A DNA stretch of 64,000 bases from Pseudomonadota bacterium (GCA_023458315.1 JAEXAH010000030.1:1-64000); one strand, 5' to 3'. Numbered from the stretch's first letter, positions 43,292 to 52,677 are shown. The notes: generated from the letters alone by a model not told the origin. Program-made: numbers and translations.

Positions 43292-44077
43292 ATGGCGCTG
43301 GAAGTGCTGACCGCCGGAACACCGTCGGAACGGCCGCCGCTGCTGTTCGTGCACGGCTCGTTCTGCGGCGCCTGGGTGTGGGCCGAGCACTTCCTGCCCT
43401 ATTTTGCCGAGGCCGGATGGCATTGCGCGGCGGTGTCGTTGCGCGGCCACGGCGACAGCCCCGACCGCGCCGCGCTCGACAGTTACGGCCTGGGCGATTA
43501 CGTCGCCGACGTGCTGGACACCGCCAAGGCTTTGGGGCGGCCGCCGGTGATCATCGGCCATTCCCTGGGCGGCATGGTGGCGCAACGCGCCGTCTGCCGC
43601 ATGCGCGCCGCCGGTCTGGCCCTGCTGGCCGCGGTCGGGCCGGGCGGCATCGGTTCGTCCTTCACCCACATGTCGCTGCGCCATCCAGACCTGCTATGGC
43701 AGTTGGGACGCATGCAGACCGTGGGGCCGGAGGGCGTGGATTACGACGTGGTGCGGCGCGGCCTGTTCTCGGCCGATTTTCCGCCGGAACGGGCGTTGTC
43801 CTTCGTGCCGCGTTTCCAGCGCGAAAGCCAGTTGGCGGCCAACGAATTGCTGATGCCGCAATGGTTCCACCTGATGCCGCGCCCGCCCATTCCGGCGCTG
43901 GTGCTGGGCGGCAGCCGTGATGCCTTCATCCCCTATGGCGATCTGGCCCTGGCCGCCACCTATTGGGCGGCCGAGATGAAGGTGGTGGACGGCCTGCCCC
44001 ATGTGTTGATGCTGGACAACACATGGGAACAGGCGGCGTCCGTGCTGGCCGACTGGCTGAACCGGCGTTTCCTGTAA
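43292..44077 (+). CDS. alpha/beta hydrolase
   Basis: A 261-residue alpha/beta hydrolase fold protein. The oxyanion region is LFVHGSFCGAWVW, the nucleophile elbow GHSLGGMVAQ carries the Ser, and the acid and base appear as GSRDAFIPY and GLPHVLMLD. The substrate is not inferable. It follows gloA by 4 bases and its stop directly abuts that of convergent trmFO. Confidence 0.85.
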   Translation: MALEVLTAGTPSERPPLLFVHGSFCGAWVWAEHFLPYFAEAGWHCAAVSLRGHGDSPDRAALDSYGLGDYVADVLDTAKALGRPPVIIGHSLGGMVAQRAVCRMRAAGLALLAAVGPGGIGSSFTHMSLRHPDLLWQLGRMQTVGPEGVDYDVVRRGLFSADFPPERALSFVPRFQRESQLAANELLMPQWFHLMPRPPIPALVLGGSRDAFIPYGDLALAATYWAAEMKVVDGLPHVLMLDNTWEQAASVLADWLNRRFL

Positions 44078-45433
44078 TTACTTCCCCAACGCCTTGTCCG
44101 CGTCCTCCAGCCATTGCGGCAGCGCCGTGCGGGCGCGGTCGGAATAGAGCTTCTTGCGGTCGCGGCCCTTGACCCGCTTGCCGCGCTCGTCCCGTTCGGG
44201 GGCGGGCGGGAACAGGCCGAAATTGATGTTCATGGGCTGATAGGTGTCCACCATGCCGCCGCCGGTGACATGGTCGAGCATGGCGCCCAGGGCGGTGATG
44301 GCGGGCGGAACCGGCAGGGCATTGCCCAGACGCTCGGCGGCGGCGAAGCGCCCGGCCAGCAGGCCGATGGATGTGCTTTCCACATAGCCCTCGCAGCCGG
44401 TGATCTGACCGGCCAGACGCAGGCGCGGCTGCGCCTTGAGGCTGAGGTCGCGGTTCAGCACGCGCGGGCCGTTGACGAAGGTGTTGCGGTGCACGCCGCC
44501 CAGGCGGGCGAATTCGGCGTTTTCCAGGCCGGGGATCATGCGGAAGATGCGCACCTGCTCGCCATGGCGCAGCTTGGTCTGGAAACCGACCATGTTGTAG
44601 AGGGTGCCCAGCGCGTTGTCCTGGCGCAACTGGATGACCGCGAACGGCTTGGGGCCGTTGGGATTGGTCAGGCCGACCGGCTTGCCCGGACCATAGGCCA
44701 GGGTGTCGCGGCCACGTTCGGCCATGACCTCGACCGGCAGACAGCCCTCGAAATAGGGCACGTCCTTTTCCCATTCGTGGAACGGCATCTTCTCGCCCGC
44801 CAGCAGGGCGTCGATGAAGGCGTAATACTCGTCCTTGGTCAGCGGGCAGTTGATGTAATCCGAGCCTTCGCCCTTGTCGTAGCGCGACTGGAACCACGCC
44901 TTGGAAAAGTCGATGCTGTCCTTGTGGATGATCGGCGCGATGGCGTCGAAGAAGGACAGGGATTGCTCGCCGGTCAGGGAGCGGATGGCCTCGGCCAGCG
45001 GCGGCGAGGTCAGCGGGCCGCTGGCGACGATCACCGAATCCCAATCCTCGGGCGGCAGACCGGCGATTTCCTCGCGCTGAATGGTGACGTGGGGCAGGGC
45101 GGCCAGTTCGCGCTCGACCATGGCGGAAAAACCGTCGCGGTCCACCGCCAGGGCGCCGCCCGCCGGAACCTTGCAGGCATCGGCGCAACGCAGGATCAGC
45201 GAATCGGCGCGGCGCAATTCCTCGTGCAGCAGGCCGACGGCGTTGTAATCGGCGTCGTCGGAACGCAAGGAATTGGAACAGACCAGTTCGGCCAGGCCGT
45301 TGCTCTGGTGGGCCGGGGTGGTGCGGTGCGGGCGCATCTCGTGCAGGATCACGGGGATGCCGACGCGGGCAAGCTGCCAGGCGGCTTCACAGCCCGCCAG
45401 ACCGCCGCCAATGACATGGACGGTGCGATTCAT
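44078..45433 (-). CDS. trmFO: folate/FAD-dependent tRNA (uracil-54) methyltransferase
   Basis: Uses methylenetetrahydrofolate and FAD to make 5-methyluridine 54 in the T loop of tRNA. The Rossmann FAD motif VHVIGGGLAGCEAAWQ starts the chain; VCSNSLRSD and GQITGCEGYVES carry the family cysteines. 451 residues. Two ATGs are possible (45433 and 45445); the first is used because family members begin close to VHVIGGG. It has no ribosome site of note and is convergent with the hydrolase without spacer. Confidence 0.95.
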   Translation of the reverse strand: MNRTVHVIGGGLAGCEAAWQLARVGIPVILHEMRPHRTTPAHQSNGLAELVCSNSLRSDDADYNAVGLLHEELRRADSLILRCADACKVPAGGALAVDRDGFSAMVERELAALPHVTIQREEIAGLPPEDWDSVIVASGPLTSPPLAEAIRSLTGEQSLSFFDAIAPIIHKDSIDFSKAWFQSRYDKGEGSDYINCPLTKDEYYAFIDALLAGEKMPFHEWEKDVPYFEGCLPVEVMAERGRDTLAYGPGKPVGLTNPNGPKPFAVIQLRQDNALGTLYNMVGFQTKLRHGEQVRIFRMIPGLENAEFARLGGVHRNTFVNGPRVLNRDLSLKAQPRLRLAGQITGCEGYVESTSIGLLAGRFAAAERLGNALPVPPAITALGAMLDHVTGGGMVDTYQPMNINFGLFPPAPERDERGKRVKGRDRKKLYSDRARTALPQWLEDADKALGK

Positions 45434-45665
45434 GGCCCAGGACATAAGCCGCCATGGCCCGCCTGTCCAGTCCCTCGCGTCGCCACGTTCCTTTTGTTAG
45501 CCGCAAGGCCCCAACCGGTCGGGTAGGCGACAGTGGTGGCGGCGGAAGATTGTTGCGCCATGAAACGAAGCCGCGGCGTCATGTCGGAAGGGCATTTCCT
45601 CGCGCCCCGGCTTGCGGTATAAGCAACCACCGCCAGCCACCCTATCGAGTGGGATAAACACTACC

Positions 45666-46070
45666 ATGGCCAAGAAATACTATGTCGTGGGCGGCGAGTA
45701 CGCCGACACCGCCTTTACCCAGATCGCCGCCGGGCACAAGGAAGAACGTTACGGTCCCTTCGACGAGCACGAAGCCCATGTGTGCTGGCGCGCGCTGACC
45801 GGCAAGAGCGTCGATAACGCCATGTGCCGCTATTTCATCCGCGCCGAGGGCGAGGAAAGCGCCGGTGACGAATGGTATGTGGTGGGCGGCGAATACGCCG
45901 ATACCGATTTCGAAACCATCGCCGAGGGCAAGACCCTGGAAAGCCATGGCCCGTTCGCCCGTCAGGACGCCCTGAACAAGTGGCGCGAGCTGACCGGCAA
46001 GACCGTGGACAACGCCATGATCCGTTACGATCTGTGCTCGGCCACCGAATTGCTGAGCCGCAAGGGCTGA
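45666..46070 (+). CDS. tandem DUF4170 protein
   Basis: A 134-residue protein consisting of two near-copies of the DUF4170 unit. Residues 5-58 and 70-123 share YVVGGEYADT, RW/KWRxLTGK, VDNAM and RY. DUF4170 proteins are small and mostly alphaproteobacterial; function unknown. No signal peptide or membrane segment. The ATG is preceded by a GTGGGA site. It is a single gene with its own terminator, diverging from trmFO. Confidence 0.85.
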   Translation: MAKKYYVVGGEYADTAFTQIAAGHKEERYGPFDEHEAHVCWRALTGKSVDNAMCRYFIRAEGEESAGDEWYVVGGEYADTDFETIAEGKTLESHGPFARQDALNKWRELTGKTVDNAMIRYDLCSATELLSRKG

Positions 46071-46078
46071 TGTTCGGA

Positions 46079-46105
46079 GGGGGGGCTTTCAGAGCCCCCC
46101 CTTAT
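46079..46105 (+). terminator. terminator of the DUF4170 gene
   Basis: 9-bp stem (46079-46087 with 46093-46101) beginning with seven G, followed by TTATT, nine bases after the stop. Confidence 0.8.
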
Positions 46106-46159
46106 TCCTGCCGTTCCGTCATGGAACCATCCCGGATGGCTGACGGTGGCGGGGCACGA

Positions 46160-46480
46160 TTACTCGGTGCGCTGGATCAGGTGATAGCCGAAGGCGGTTT
46201 CGATCACATCGGACACCTGGCCCGGTTCCAGGGCAAAGGCCGCCTTGTCGAATTCCGGCACCATGGCGCCGCGCGGGAACTGGCCCAGATCGCCGCCTTC
46301 CGCGCCCGAGGGGCAGTCGGAATTCTTGCGGGCCAGTTCGGCGAAATCGGCGCCGCCCGCGATCTCGGCCTTCATGGCGGTGATGCTGTTCAGGGCCTCG
46401 TCCTTGGAACGGGTCGCGCTGGAGCGCATGGACCCCTTGTACATGAGCAGGATGTGCGAGGCGCGGATTTGCGACGCCAT
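46160..46480 (-). CDS. parvulin-type peptidylprolyl isomerase
   Basis: A 106-residue single-domain parvulin: ASHILLMYKG at the N terminus, SDCPSGAEGGDLGQF in the middle and AFGYHLIQRTE at the end, the full PpiC-like core with no signal peptide or anchor. It catalyses cis-trans isomerisation at prolines, here in the cytosol. GGAG seven bases upstream of the ATG. Downstream of the methyltransferase gene by 60 bases, same direction. Confidence 0.9.
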   Translation of the reverse strand: MASQIRASHILLMYKGSMRSSATRSKDEALNSITAMKAEIAGGADFAELARKNSDCPSGAEGGDLGQFPRGAMVPEFDKAAFALEPGQVSDVIETAFGYHLIQRTE

Positions 46481-46539
46481 GGAAATTCTCCATACAAAAG
46501 GAATGTCAGGGCCGCGACCATAGCAGGGCGGCCCCGGCC

Positions 46540-47370
46540 TTATCCAGCCAGCAAATGAAGCAGGATGGCGGCGGTGGCCGAGACGTTGAGCGATTGCACC
46601 CGGCCCGAGCCGGGCAGGGTGGCGATGTCCTCGCACGCCGCCAGGGTGGCGGGGGGCAGGCCGTGTTCCTCGTTGCCCAGCACCACCGCCAGCGGCCGGT
46701 CGCCTTTGGCCAGCACCTCGGCCAGCGGCCGATGGGCGCCCAGCGCGGTGCCGATCACCCGGTAATGGTCGCGCAGGGCGGCCAGAACGGCGGGCAGATT
46801 GGCGGCGCGCTGGACCTCGACCCATTCCAGGCCGCCCTCGGCGATGCGGTAGGCGGCTTCCGACGGCAACGCCTGGCCGGGATGGTCGGACAGCAGCAGG
46901 GTGTCCAGGCCGAAGAACGCCATGGTGCGGATGATGGCGCCCAGATTGTGCGGGTTGCCGACGCCGTCCAGGATCAGCAATTGCTTGCCCGCCTTGGCCC
47001 AATCCGCCACCCGCGCCGGGTCGAAGACGGCGACCGGCTTTTCCCGCGTCACCGCCAGGATGCCGCCATGCAGCGGCGTGCCCGCCACCTTGGTCAGTTC
47101 CTCGGTCGGCACATGGCGATAGGGTTTGCGCGTCGCCGCCAGCAGCTTGCAATAGGGCTCGGCCTGGGTCTTGAAGCGGTCGTCGAAGAACAGGCGCAGC
47201 ACCCGGTCGGGATCGCGGGCGAACAATGCCTGCACGGCGGGCCAGCCCGCCACCTTCTCGGTTTCCTCACGCGGGGGGCGCGGCGGCCTGTCCGGCTGGG
47301 ACGGGCGGGGGCCGCCTAAGGTCAGGGTGGGGCGCTGCTGCGGCTTGTGCGGGCGGGGCGGTCGTGCCAT
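46540..47370 (-). CDS. TrmH/SpoU-family RNA 2'-O-methyltransferase
   Basis: SPOUT-class methyltransferase, 276 residues. The N-terminal 35 residues are Pro/Arg-rich, followed by a substrate-binding subdomain (to about 130) and the SpoU knot with motif 1 NPHNLGAIIRTMAFFG, motif 2 VVLGNEEHGLP and motif 3 SLNVSATAAILLH. Target (rRNA or tRNA) unresolved; it resembles RlmB/TrmH paralogues. The ATG sits in CCATGG, the same palindrome that gives the divergent gene an ATG in the other direction. Confidence 0.88.
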   Translation of the reverse strand: MARPPRPHKPQQRPTLTLGGPRPSQPDRPPRPPREETEKVAGWPAVQALFARDPDRVLRLFFDDRFKTQAEPYCKLLAATRKPYRHVPTEELTKVAGTPLHGGILAVTREKPVAVFDPARVADWAKAGKQLLILDGVGNPHNLGAIIRTMAFFGLDTLLLSDHPGQALPSEAAYRIAEGGLEWVEVQRAANLPAVLAALRDHYRVIGTALGAHRPLAEVLAKGDRPLAVVLGNEEHGLPPATLAACEDIATLPGSGRVQSLNVSATAAILLHLLAG

Positions 47371-47401
47371 GGATGGGGCCTGTGCTGATGGAGCCTGTGT
47401 T

Positions 47402-48043
47402 TTGCCCCGGCTGATCCTGTTCAACAAGCCTTATGACGTTCTGACCCAATTCAGCGACCGCGAAGGCGGCCGCCAGACCCTCAAGGATTTCATCCCGGTG
47501 CCGGATGTCTATCCCGCCGGGCGGCTGGACCGCGATTCCGAGGGGTTGCTGGTGTTGACCGACGATGGCGGGCTGATCGCCCGCATCGCCGACCCGCGCC
47601 ACAAACTGCCCAAGACCTATTGGGCGCAGGTGGAGGGCATTCCGACCGAAGAGGCGCTGGCGCAATTGCGGCGGGGCGTCATCCTGAACGACGGTCCGAC
47701 CCGGCCCGCCGGGGCGCGGCTGATGGCCGAGCCGGACAATCTGTGGCCGCGCGATCCGCCCATCCGCTGGCGGGCCAACATCCCCACGTCATGGATCGAG
47801 CTGACCCTGCGCGAAGGCCGCAACCGGCAGGTTCGCCGCATGACGGCGGCAATCGGCTTTCCCACCCTGCGGCTGATCCGCTGGGCCATCGGCGATTGGA
47901 CGCTGGATGGGCTGGTGCCGGGGCAGTGGCGGGCGGTGCAAAGCGCGCCCCAGAAACAGGAAGGGCGCCACCGTCCGAAACGGGGCGCCCTGTCCAGGAC
48001 ATCCGGAAGCGCTCAGCGCTTGACCGGGAAACCGAAGGAGTGA
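47402..48043 (+). CDS. RluE/RsuA-family pseudouridine synthase
   Basis: A 213-residue enzyme that isomerises uridine to pseudouridine, probably in rRNA. Without an S4 domain it matches the RluE type: RLILFNKPYDVLTQFSD at the start, the catalytic Asp in PAGRLDRDSEGLLVLTDDG and the ending motif REGRNRQVRRMTAAIGFPTLRLIR. The start taken is TTG at 47402, with GGAG eight bases upstream; an ATG at 47369 would add 11 residues and overlap the divergent ATG. It is convergent with a small gene that overlaps its last 31 bases. Confidence 0.88.
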   Translation: MPRLILFNKPYDVLTQFSDREGGRQTLKDFIPVPDVYPAGRLDRDSEGLLVLTDDGGLIARIADPRHKLPKTYWAQVEGIPTEEALAQLRRGVILNDGPTRPAGARLMAEPDNLWPRDPPIRWRANIPTSWIELTLREGRNRQVRRMTAAIGFPTLRLIRWAIGDWTLDGLVPGQWRAVQSAPQKQEGRHRPKRGALSRTSGSAQRLTGKPKE

Positions 48044-48195
48044 GCCTTGAGCCCGGCGGTGGCGGCGCGGGTCACGGCCATGCCCACCGCGAACGGCGTG
48101 GTGACATAGGGATTGGGCTTCACGGACCGGGTGCCCTCGACCCGTTCCTCATTCATCGCCTCGTCGATCTCGCGGAGTTCGGCCGGCCCCAGCAT
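48013..48195 (-). CDS. small uncharacterised protein
   Basis: A 60-residue protein with an ATG preceded by AAGGGA. It has an acidic first half (MLGPAELREIDEAMNEERVEG) and a second half with a hydrophobic stretch (TTPFAVGMAVTRAATAGL) ending in Lys-Arg. No recognised domain. It overlaps the 3' end of the pseudouridine synthase by 31 bases on the opposite strand. It may be real, given the ribosome site, but compositional support is weak. Confidence 0.5.
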   Translation of the reverse strand: MLGPAELREIDEAMNEERVEGTRSVKPNPYVTTPFAVGMAVTRAATAGLKAHSFGFPVKR

Positions 48196-48368
48196 GGTTC
48201 AGTCCCTTTCAACCCCAAAGTGAATGGCGTGGATGGTAATTTTATTATCCGAACCACGCCTCTTGCAGAAGCTTATTACTTGATATGTCATCGCAATGCA
48301 ACATGTTTTAGGCACAAAGGCGGTTAGAACCTATCCAAAAGGGCAGGGGGCCTATCCCCCCTTTTCCC

Positions 48369-51194
48369 CTACCTCTGCAAATAGGGCTGCAAGTAGCGGC
48401 CGGTATAGCTTTCGCCGCAGGCCGCGACCTCTTCCGGCGTGCCCGCCGCCACCACCCGGCCGCCGCCGTCGCCACCTTCCGGCCCCATGTCGATGATCCA
48501 GTCGGCGGTCTTGATGACCTCCAGGTTATGTTCGATCACCAGCACGGTGTTGCCGCCTTCGACCAGGGTGTGCAGCACCTCCAGCAGCTTGCGCACGTCC
48601 TCGAAATGCAGGCCGGTGGTGGGTTCGTCCAGGATATAGAGGGTGCGGCCGGTGGCGCGGCGCGACAATTCCTTGGCCAGCTTGACGCGCTGCGCCTCGC
48701 CGCCCGACAGCGTGGTCGCCTGCTGGCCGAGATGGATGTAGTCCAGGCCCACCCGTTGCAGGGTGATCATCTTGTCGCGGATGGCCGGAACCGCCTTGAA
48801 GAAGTCAGCGGATTCCTCGATCGTCATATCAAGAACGTCCGCTATGCTTTTGCCACGGAACGTTATTTCCAGGGTTTCCCGGTTATAGCGCTTGCCCTTG
48901 CAGACGTCGCATTGCACATAGACGTCGGGCAGGAAATGCATCTCGATCTTGATGACGCCGTCGCCCTGGCACGCCTCGCAGCGGCCGCCCTTGACGTTGA
49001 AGCTGAAGCGCCCGGCTTTGTAGCCGCGCGCCTTGGATTCCGGCAATTCGGTGAACCAGTCGCGGATCGGCGTGAAGGCGCCGGTATAGGTGGCGGGGTT
49101 GGACCGCGGCGTGCGGCCGATGGGCGACTGGTCGATGTCGATGATCTTGTCCAGGAACTCGATGCCGTCGATACGGTCGAAGGGCGATGCCTGTTCCTTG
49201 GCGCCCATCAGGCGGCGCGCCAGCGCCTTGTACAATGTTTCGATCACCAGGGTCGACTTGCCGCCGCCCGAAACGCCGGTGACGCAGGCGAAGGTGCCCA
49301 GCGGAATATCGACGCTGACATCCTTCAGGTTGTTGCCGCGCGCCCCCACCAGCCGCAGGGTGTTGCCGTTGCCCGGCCGCCGGGTCGCCGGAACGGCGAT
49401 GCCGCGCTTGCCGGTCAGGTATTGGCCGGTCAGGCTGGCGGGATTGTCCATGACCTGCTGGGGTGTGCCCTCGGCGACGATCTGGCCGCCATGGATGCCG
49501 GCGCCCGGCCCCATGTCGATCAGGTAGTCGGCGGTGCGGATGGCGTCTTCGTCATGCTCGACCACCACCACCGAATTGCCGATGTCGCGCAGCCGTTTCA
49601 GCGTCGCCAGCAGGCGGTCGTTGTCGCGCTGGTGCAGGCCGATGCTGGGCTCGTCCAGCACGTACAGCACGCCGGTCAGACCGGACCCGATCTGGCTGGC
49701 CAGCCGGATACGCTGGGATTCGCCGCCCGACAGGGTGCCGGACCCGCGCGACAGCGTCAGGTAATCCAGCCCCACATCCATCAGGAAGCCCAGGCGGTCG
49801 TTGATCTCGCGCAGGATCCGCCGGGCGATTTCCTTGTCCTTGGGCCGCAGGTGGCTTTCCAGTTCGCCGTACCATTGATGGGCCTTGGCGATGGAATATT
49901 CCGCCACTTCCGAGATGTGCAGGCCCCGCACCTTGACCGCCAGCGCCTCGGGCTTCAGGCGGGCGCCGTTGCAGGCTTCGCAACAGGTGGTGTCCTGGAA
50001 GCGCGACAATTCCTCGCGCACCCAGGCGGAATCGGTCTCGCGGTAGCGCCGCGCCATGTTGTTGATGACGCCCTCGAACGGCTTGGCGGTGGTGTAGCTG
50101 CGGAAGCCGTCCTCGTATTTCAGTTCCACCGCCTCGGCGCCGGAACCGTACAGGATGACCTCGCGCGCCTTGACCGGCAGGCGGCGCCACGGCGTGTGCA
50201 GGTCGAAGCCGTAATGGCGGCCCAGGCCCTCCAGGGTTTGCAGGTAATATTGCGAGGTGGAATTGGCCCACGGCGCCACGGCGCCGTCACGCAGGCTCAG
50301 ATCCTCGTCCGGCACCACCAGTGCGGGGTCGAAATACAGCTTCACGCCCAAACCGTCGCAGGCCGGGCAGGCGCCGAACGGATTGTTGAAGGAGAACAGG
50401 CGCGGCTCGATCTCCTCGATGGTGAAGCCCGACACCGGACAGGCGAATTTGGCGGAAAAGGTGGTGCGTTCGCCGGTTTCGGCATTCTCGGCGATGCACA
50501 GGCCGTCGGCCAGGTTCAGCGCCGTCTCGATGGAATCGGCCAGACGGTTGCCCAGGCCGGGCTTCACCACCAGGCGGTCCACCACCACCTCGATATCGTG
50601 CTTCTTCTTCTTGTCCAGCGCGGGAACCGCGTCGATCTCGTGCAGGGTGCCGTCCACCTTGACGCGCTGGAAGCCCTTCTTTTGCAGCTCCAGCAATTCC
50701 TTGCGGTACTCGCCCTTGCGGCCGCGCACGAAGGGGGCCAGCAGGTACAGGCGGGTGCCCTCGGCCATTTCCTCGACCCGGTCCACCATCTGGCTGACGG
50801 TCTGGCTTTCGATGGGCAGGCCGGTGGCCGGGGAATGGGGGATGCCGACGCGCGCCCACAGCAGACGCATGTAGTCGTAGATTTCGGTGACGGTGCCGAC
50901 GGTCGAGCGCGGGTTCTTGGAGGTGGTCTTCTGCTCGATGGAGATGGCCGGGGACAGGCCCTCGATGCTCTCCACGTCGGGTTTGCTCATCAGTTCCAGG
51001 AACTGGCGGGCATAGGCCGACAGGCTTTCCACGTAGCGGCGCTGGCCCTCGGCATAGATGGTGTCGAAAGCCAGCGACGACTTGCCCGAGCCCGACAGGC
51101 CGGTGACCACCACCAGCTTGTCGCGGGGAATGTCCACGTCGATGTTCTTCAGATTGTGTTCGCGCGCGCCGCGCACGCGGATGTAACCCGACAT
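48369..51194 (-). CDS. uvrA: excinuclease ABC subunit UvrA
   Basis: Damage-recognition ATPase of nucleotide excision repair, 941 residues, full length. Two ABC modules are present: Walker A TGLSGSGKSSL (32-) and VTGVSGGGKSTLV. Both signature helices (TLSGGESQRIRLASQ and TLSGGEAQRVKLAKEL) and zinc-finger Cys pairs CEACQGDG with CDVCKGKRY are seen, plus CPACDG and CEACNG of the other zinc module. The ATG follows AAGGGTGACGG. Single gene, no SOS box recognised upstream by eye. Confidence 0.98.
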   Translation of the reverse strand: MSGYIRVRGAREHNLKNIDVDIPRDKLVVVTGLSGSGKSSLAFDTIYAEGQRRYVESLSAYARQFLELMSKPDVESIEGLSPAISIEQKTTSKNPRSTVGTVTEIYDYMRLLWARVGIPHSPATGLPIESQTVSQMVDRVEEMAEGTRLYLLAPFVRGRKGEYRKELLELQKKGFQRVKVDGTLHEIDAVPALDKKKKHDIEVVVDRLVVKPGLGNRLADSIETALNLADGLCIAENAETGERTTFSAKFACPVSGFTIEEIEPRLFSFNNPFGACPACDGLGVKLYFDPALVVPDEDLSLRDGAVAPWANSTSQYYLQTLEGLGRHYGFDLHTPWRRLPVKAREVILYGSGAEAVELKYEDGFRSYTTAKPFEGVINNMARRYRETDSAWVREELSRFQDTTCCEACNGARLKPEALAVKVRGLHISEVAEYSIAKAHQWYGELESHLRPKDKEIARRILREINDRLGFLMDVGLDYLTLSRGSGTLSGGESQRIRLASQIGSGLTGVLYVLDEPSIGLHQRDNDRLLATLKRLRDIGNSVVVVEHDEDAIRTADYLIDMGPGAGIHGGQIVAEGTPQQVMDNPASLTGQYLTGKRGIAVPATRRPGNGNTLRLVGARGNNLKDVSVDIPLGTFACVTGVSGGGKSTLVIETLYKALARRLMGAKEQASPFDRIDGIEFLDKIIDIDQSPIGRTPRSNPATYTGAFTPIRDWFTELPESKARGYKAGRFSFNVKGGRCEACQGDGVIKIEMHFLPDVYVQCDVCKGKRYNRETLEITFRGKSIADVLDMTIEESADFFKAVPAIRDKMITLQRVGLDYIHLGQQATTLSGGEAQRVKLAKELSRRATGRTLYILDEPTTGLHFEDVRKLLEVLHTLVEGGNTVLVIEHNLEVIKTADWIIDMGPEGGDGGGRVVAAGTPEEVAACGESYTGRYLQPYLQR

Positions 51195-51279
51195 CGTCCG
51201 TCACCCTTTGGTGTCCACGAAAGGCCGGGATGTTAGAGGTATTTGAATCTGGATGGAAGGGGGGAGAAGAACATAACGG

Positions 51280-51317
51280 GAAAAAATAGACCCCGGGGCG
51301 GAACCCGCCCCGGGGTC
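51280..51317 (-). terminator. glpT terminator
   Basis: On the minus strand, a perfect 13-bp GC stem (51289-51301 with 51305-51317) followed by a TATTTTTT tract, 19 bases past the glpT stop. Confidence 0.92.
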
Positions 51318-51336
51318 GGGCATGATCGGAACAAGG

Positions 51337-52677
51337 TCAGGCGGCGGGAGAGACCTTGCCCTGATCGTGCTTGAGGGTGAGCGCCAGGCAGACGATGGAC
51401 AGGCCGCAGGCGACCAGCAGCAGGATGAAGCCGCCGTCCCAGCCGAACGCGTCCACGGTATAGCCGACGATGGCGTTGGCCGCGACGGTGCCGCCCAGAT
51501 ATCCGAACAGACCGGTGAAGCCCGCGGCGGTGCCCGCCGCCTTCTTCGGGGCCAGTTCCAGGGCGTGCAGGCCGATCAGCATGACCGGACCGTAGATCAG
51601 GAAGCCGACGGCGACCAGGGCGGCCATGTCGACGGCGGGATGGCCGGCGGGGTTCAGCCAGTAGACCAGGACCGCCAGGAACACCAGACCCATGAACAGG
51701 ATGCCGGCGGGGGCGCGGCGGCCGTTGAACACCTTGTCGGAAACCCAGCCGCACAGCAGGGTGCCGGGGATGCCCGCCCATTCGTACAGGAAATAGGCCC
51801 AGGACGATTTATCGACGCTGAAATGCTTGGCTTCCTTCAGATAGGTCGGGGCCCAGTCCAGCACGCCATAGCGGATCAGATAGACGAACACGTTGGCGAA
51901 GGCGATGGCCCACAGCAGCTTGTTGTTGAGGACGTACTTGACGAAGATTTCCTTGGCCGACAGCTCTTGCTCGTGCGAGGCGTCGTAATCCTCGGGGTAA
52001 TCGTTCTTGTATTCCTCGATGGGCGGCAGGCCGACCGATTGCGGGGTGTCGCGCAGTACCGCCAGGGCGAACACGGCCACGGCCAGGGCGGCGGCGGCGG
52101 GGACGTAAAAGGCGCTATGCCAGTCGTTGAACCAGCCCATGCCCAGGATGAACAGCGGGCCGATCAGGCCGCCGCCGACGTTGTGGGCGACGTTCCACAC
52201 CGACACGATGGAGCCGCGTTCCTTTTGCGACCACCAATGCACCATGATGCGGCCGCAAGGCGGCCATCCCATGCCCTGGACCCATCCGTTCAGGAACATC
52301 AGCACGAACATGATGGCGATGGACGAGGTGGCCCACGGCGCCAACCCCATCAGGAACATGATGCCCGCCGACAGCGCGAGGCCCAGCGGCAGGAAGAAGC
52401 GCGGATTGGAGCGGTCCGAAATGTTGCCCATCAGGAACTTGGACAGGCCATAGGCGATGGCGACGCCCGACAGGGCGACGCCCAGATCGCCGCGTGAAAA
52501 GCCCTGTTCGACCAGATGCGGCATGGCCAGGCTGAAATTCTTGCGAACCAGATAATAGCCCGCATAGCCGATGAAGATGCCGATGAACACCTGCCAGCGC
52601 AGCCAGGTGTAGGTGGGCGCGATGCGCGCTTCGGGAAGGCGCGCGACGTGTGGCGGTGGTTTCATGAAGCTGAGCAT
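51337..52677 (-). CDS. glpT: glycerol-3-phosphate transporter
   Basis: MFS antiporter exchanging glycerol-3-phosphate for phosphate across the inner membrane. 446 residues with 12 predicted helices. Family signatures: GYAGYYLVRKNFSLAMP, NGWVQGMGWPPCGR and SVWNVAHNVGGGL. Ribosome site AAAGGAAA. It lies 32 bases after glpD on the same strand and forms the uptake half of a glycerol-3-phosphate module. Confidence 0.95.
   Translation of the reverse strand: MLSFMKPPPHVARLPEARIAPTYTWLRWQVFIGIFIGYAGYYLVRKNFSLAMPHLVEQGFSRGDLGVALSGVAIAYGLSKFLMGNISDRSNPRFFLPLGLALSAGIMFLMGLAPWATSSIAIMFVLMFLNGWVQGMGWPPCGRIMVHWWSQKERGSIVSVWNVAHNVGGGLIGPLFILGMGWFNDWHSAFYVPAAAALAVAVFALAVLRDTPQSVGLPPIEEYKNDYPEDYDASHEQELSAKEIFVKYVLNNKLLWAIAFANVFVYLIRYGVLDWAPTYLKEAKHFSVDKSSWAYFLYEWAGIPGTLLCGWVSDKVFNGRRAPAGILFMGLVFLAVLVYWLNPAGHPAVDMAALVAVGFLIYGPVMLIGLHALELAPKKAAGTAAGFTGLFGYLGGTVAANAIVGYTVDAFGWDGGFILLLVACGLSIVCLALTLKHDQGKVSPAA

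Noticed and set aside
28500..44077. Possibility of horizontal transfer in the envelope cluster
   Set aside because: Gene order and codon use match the surrounding core genome; no integrase, tRNA end or composition break is seen.
48528..51236. Long open frame antisense to uvrA
   Set aside because: Same compositional shadow effect; UvrA motifs are complete on the minus strand.
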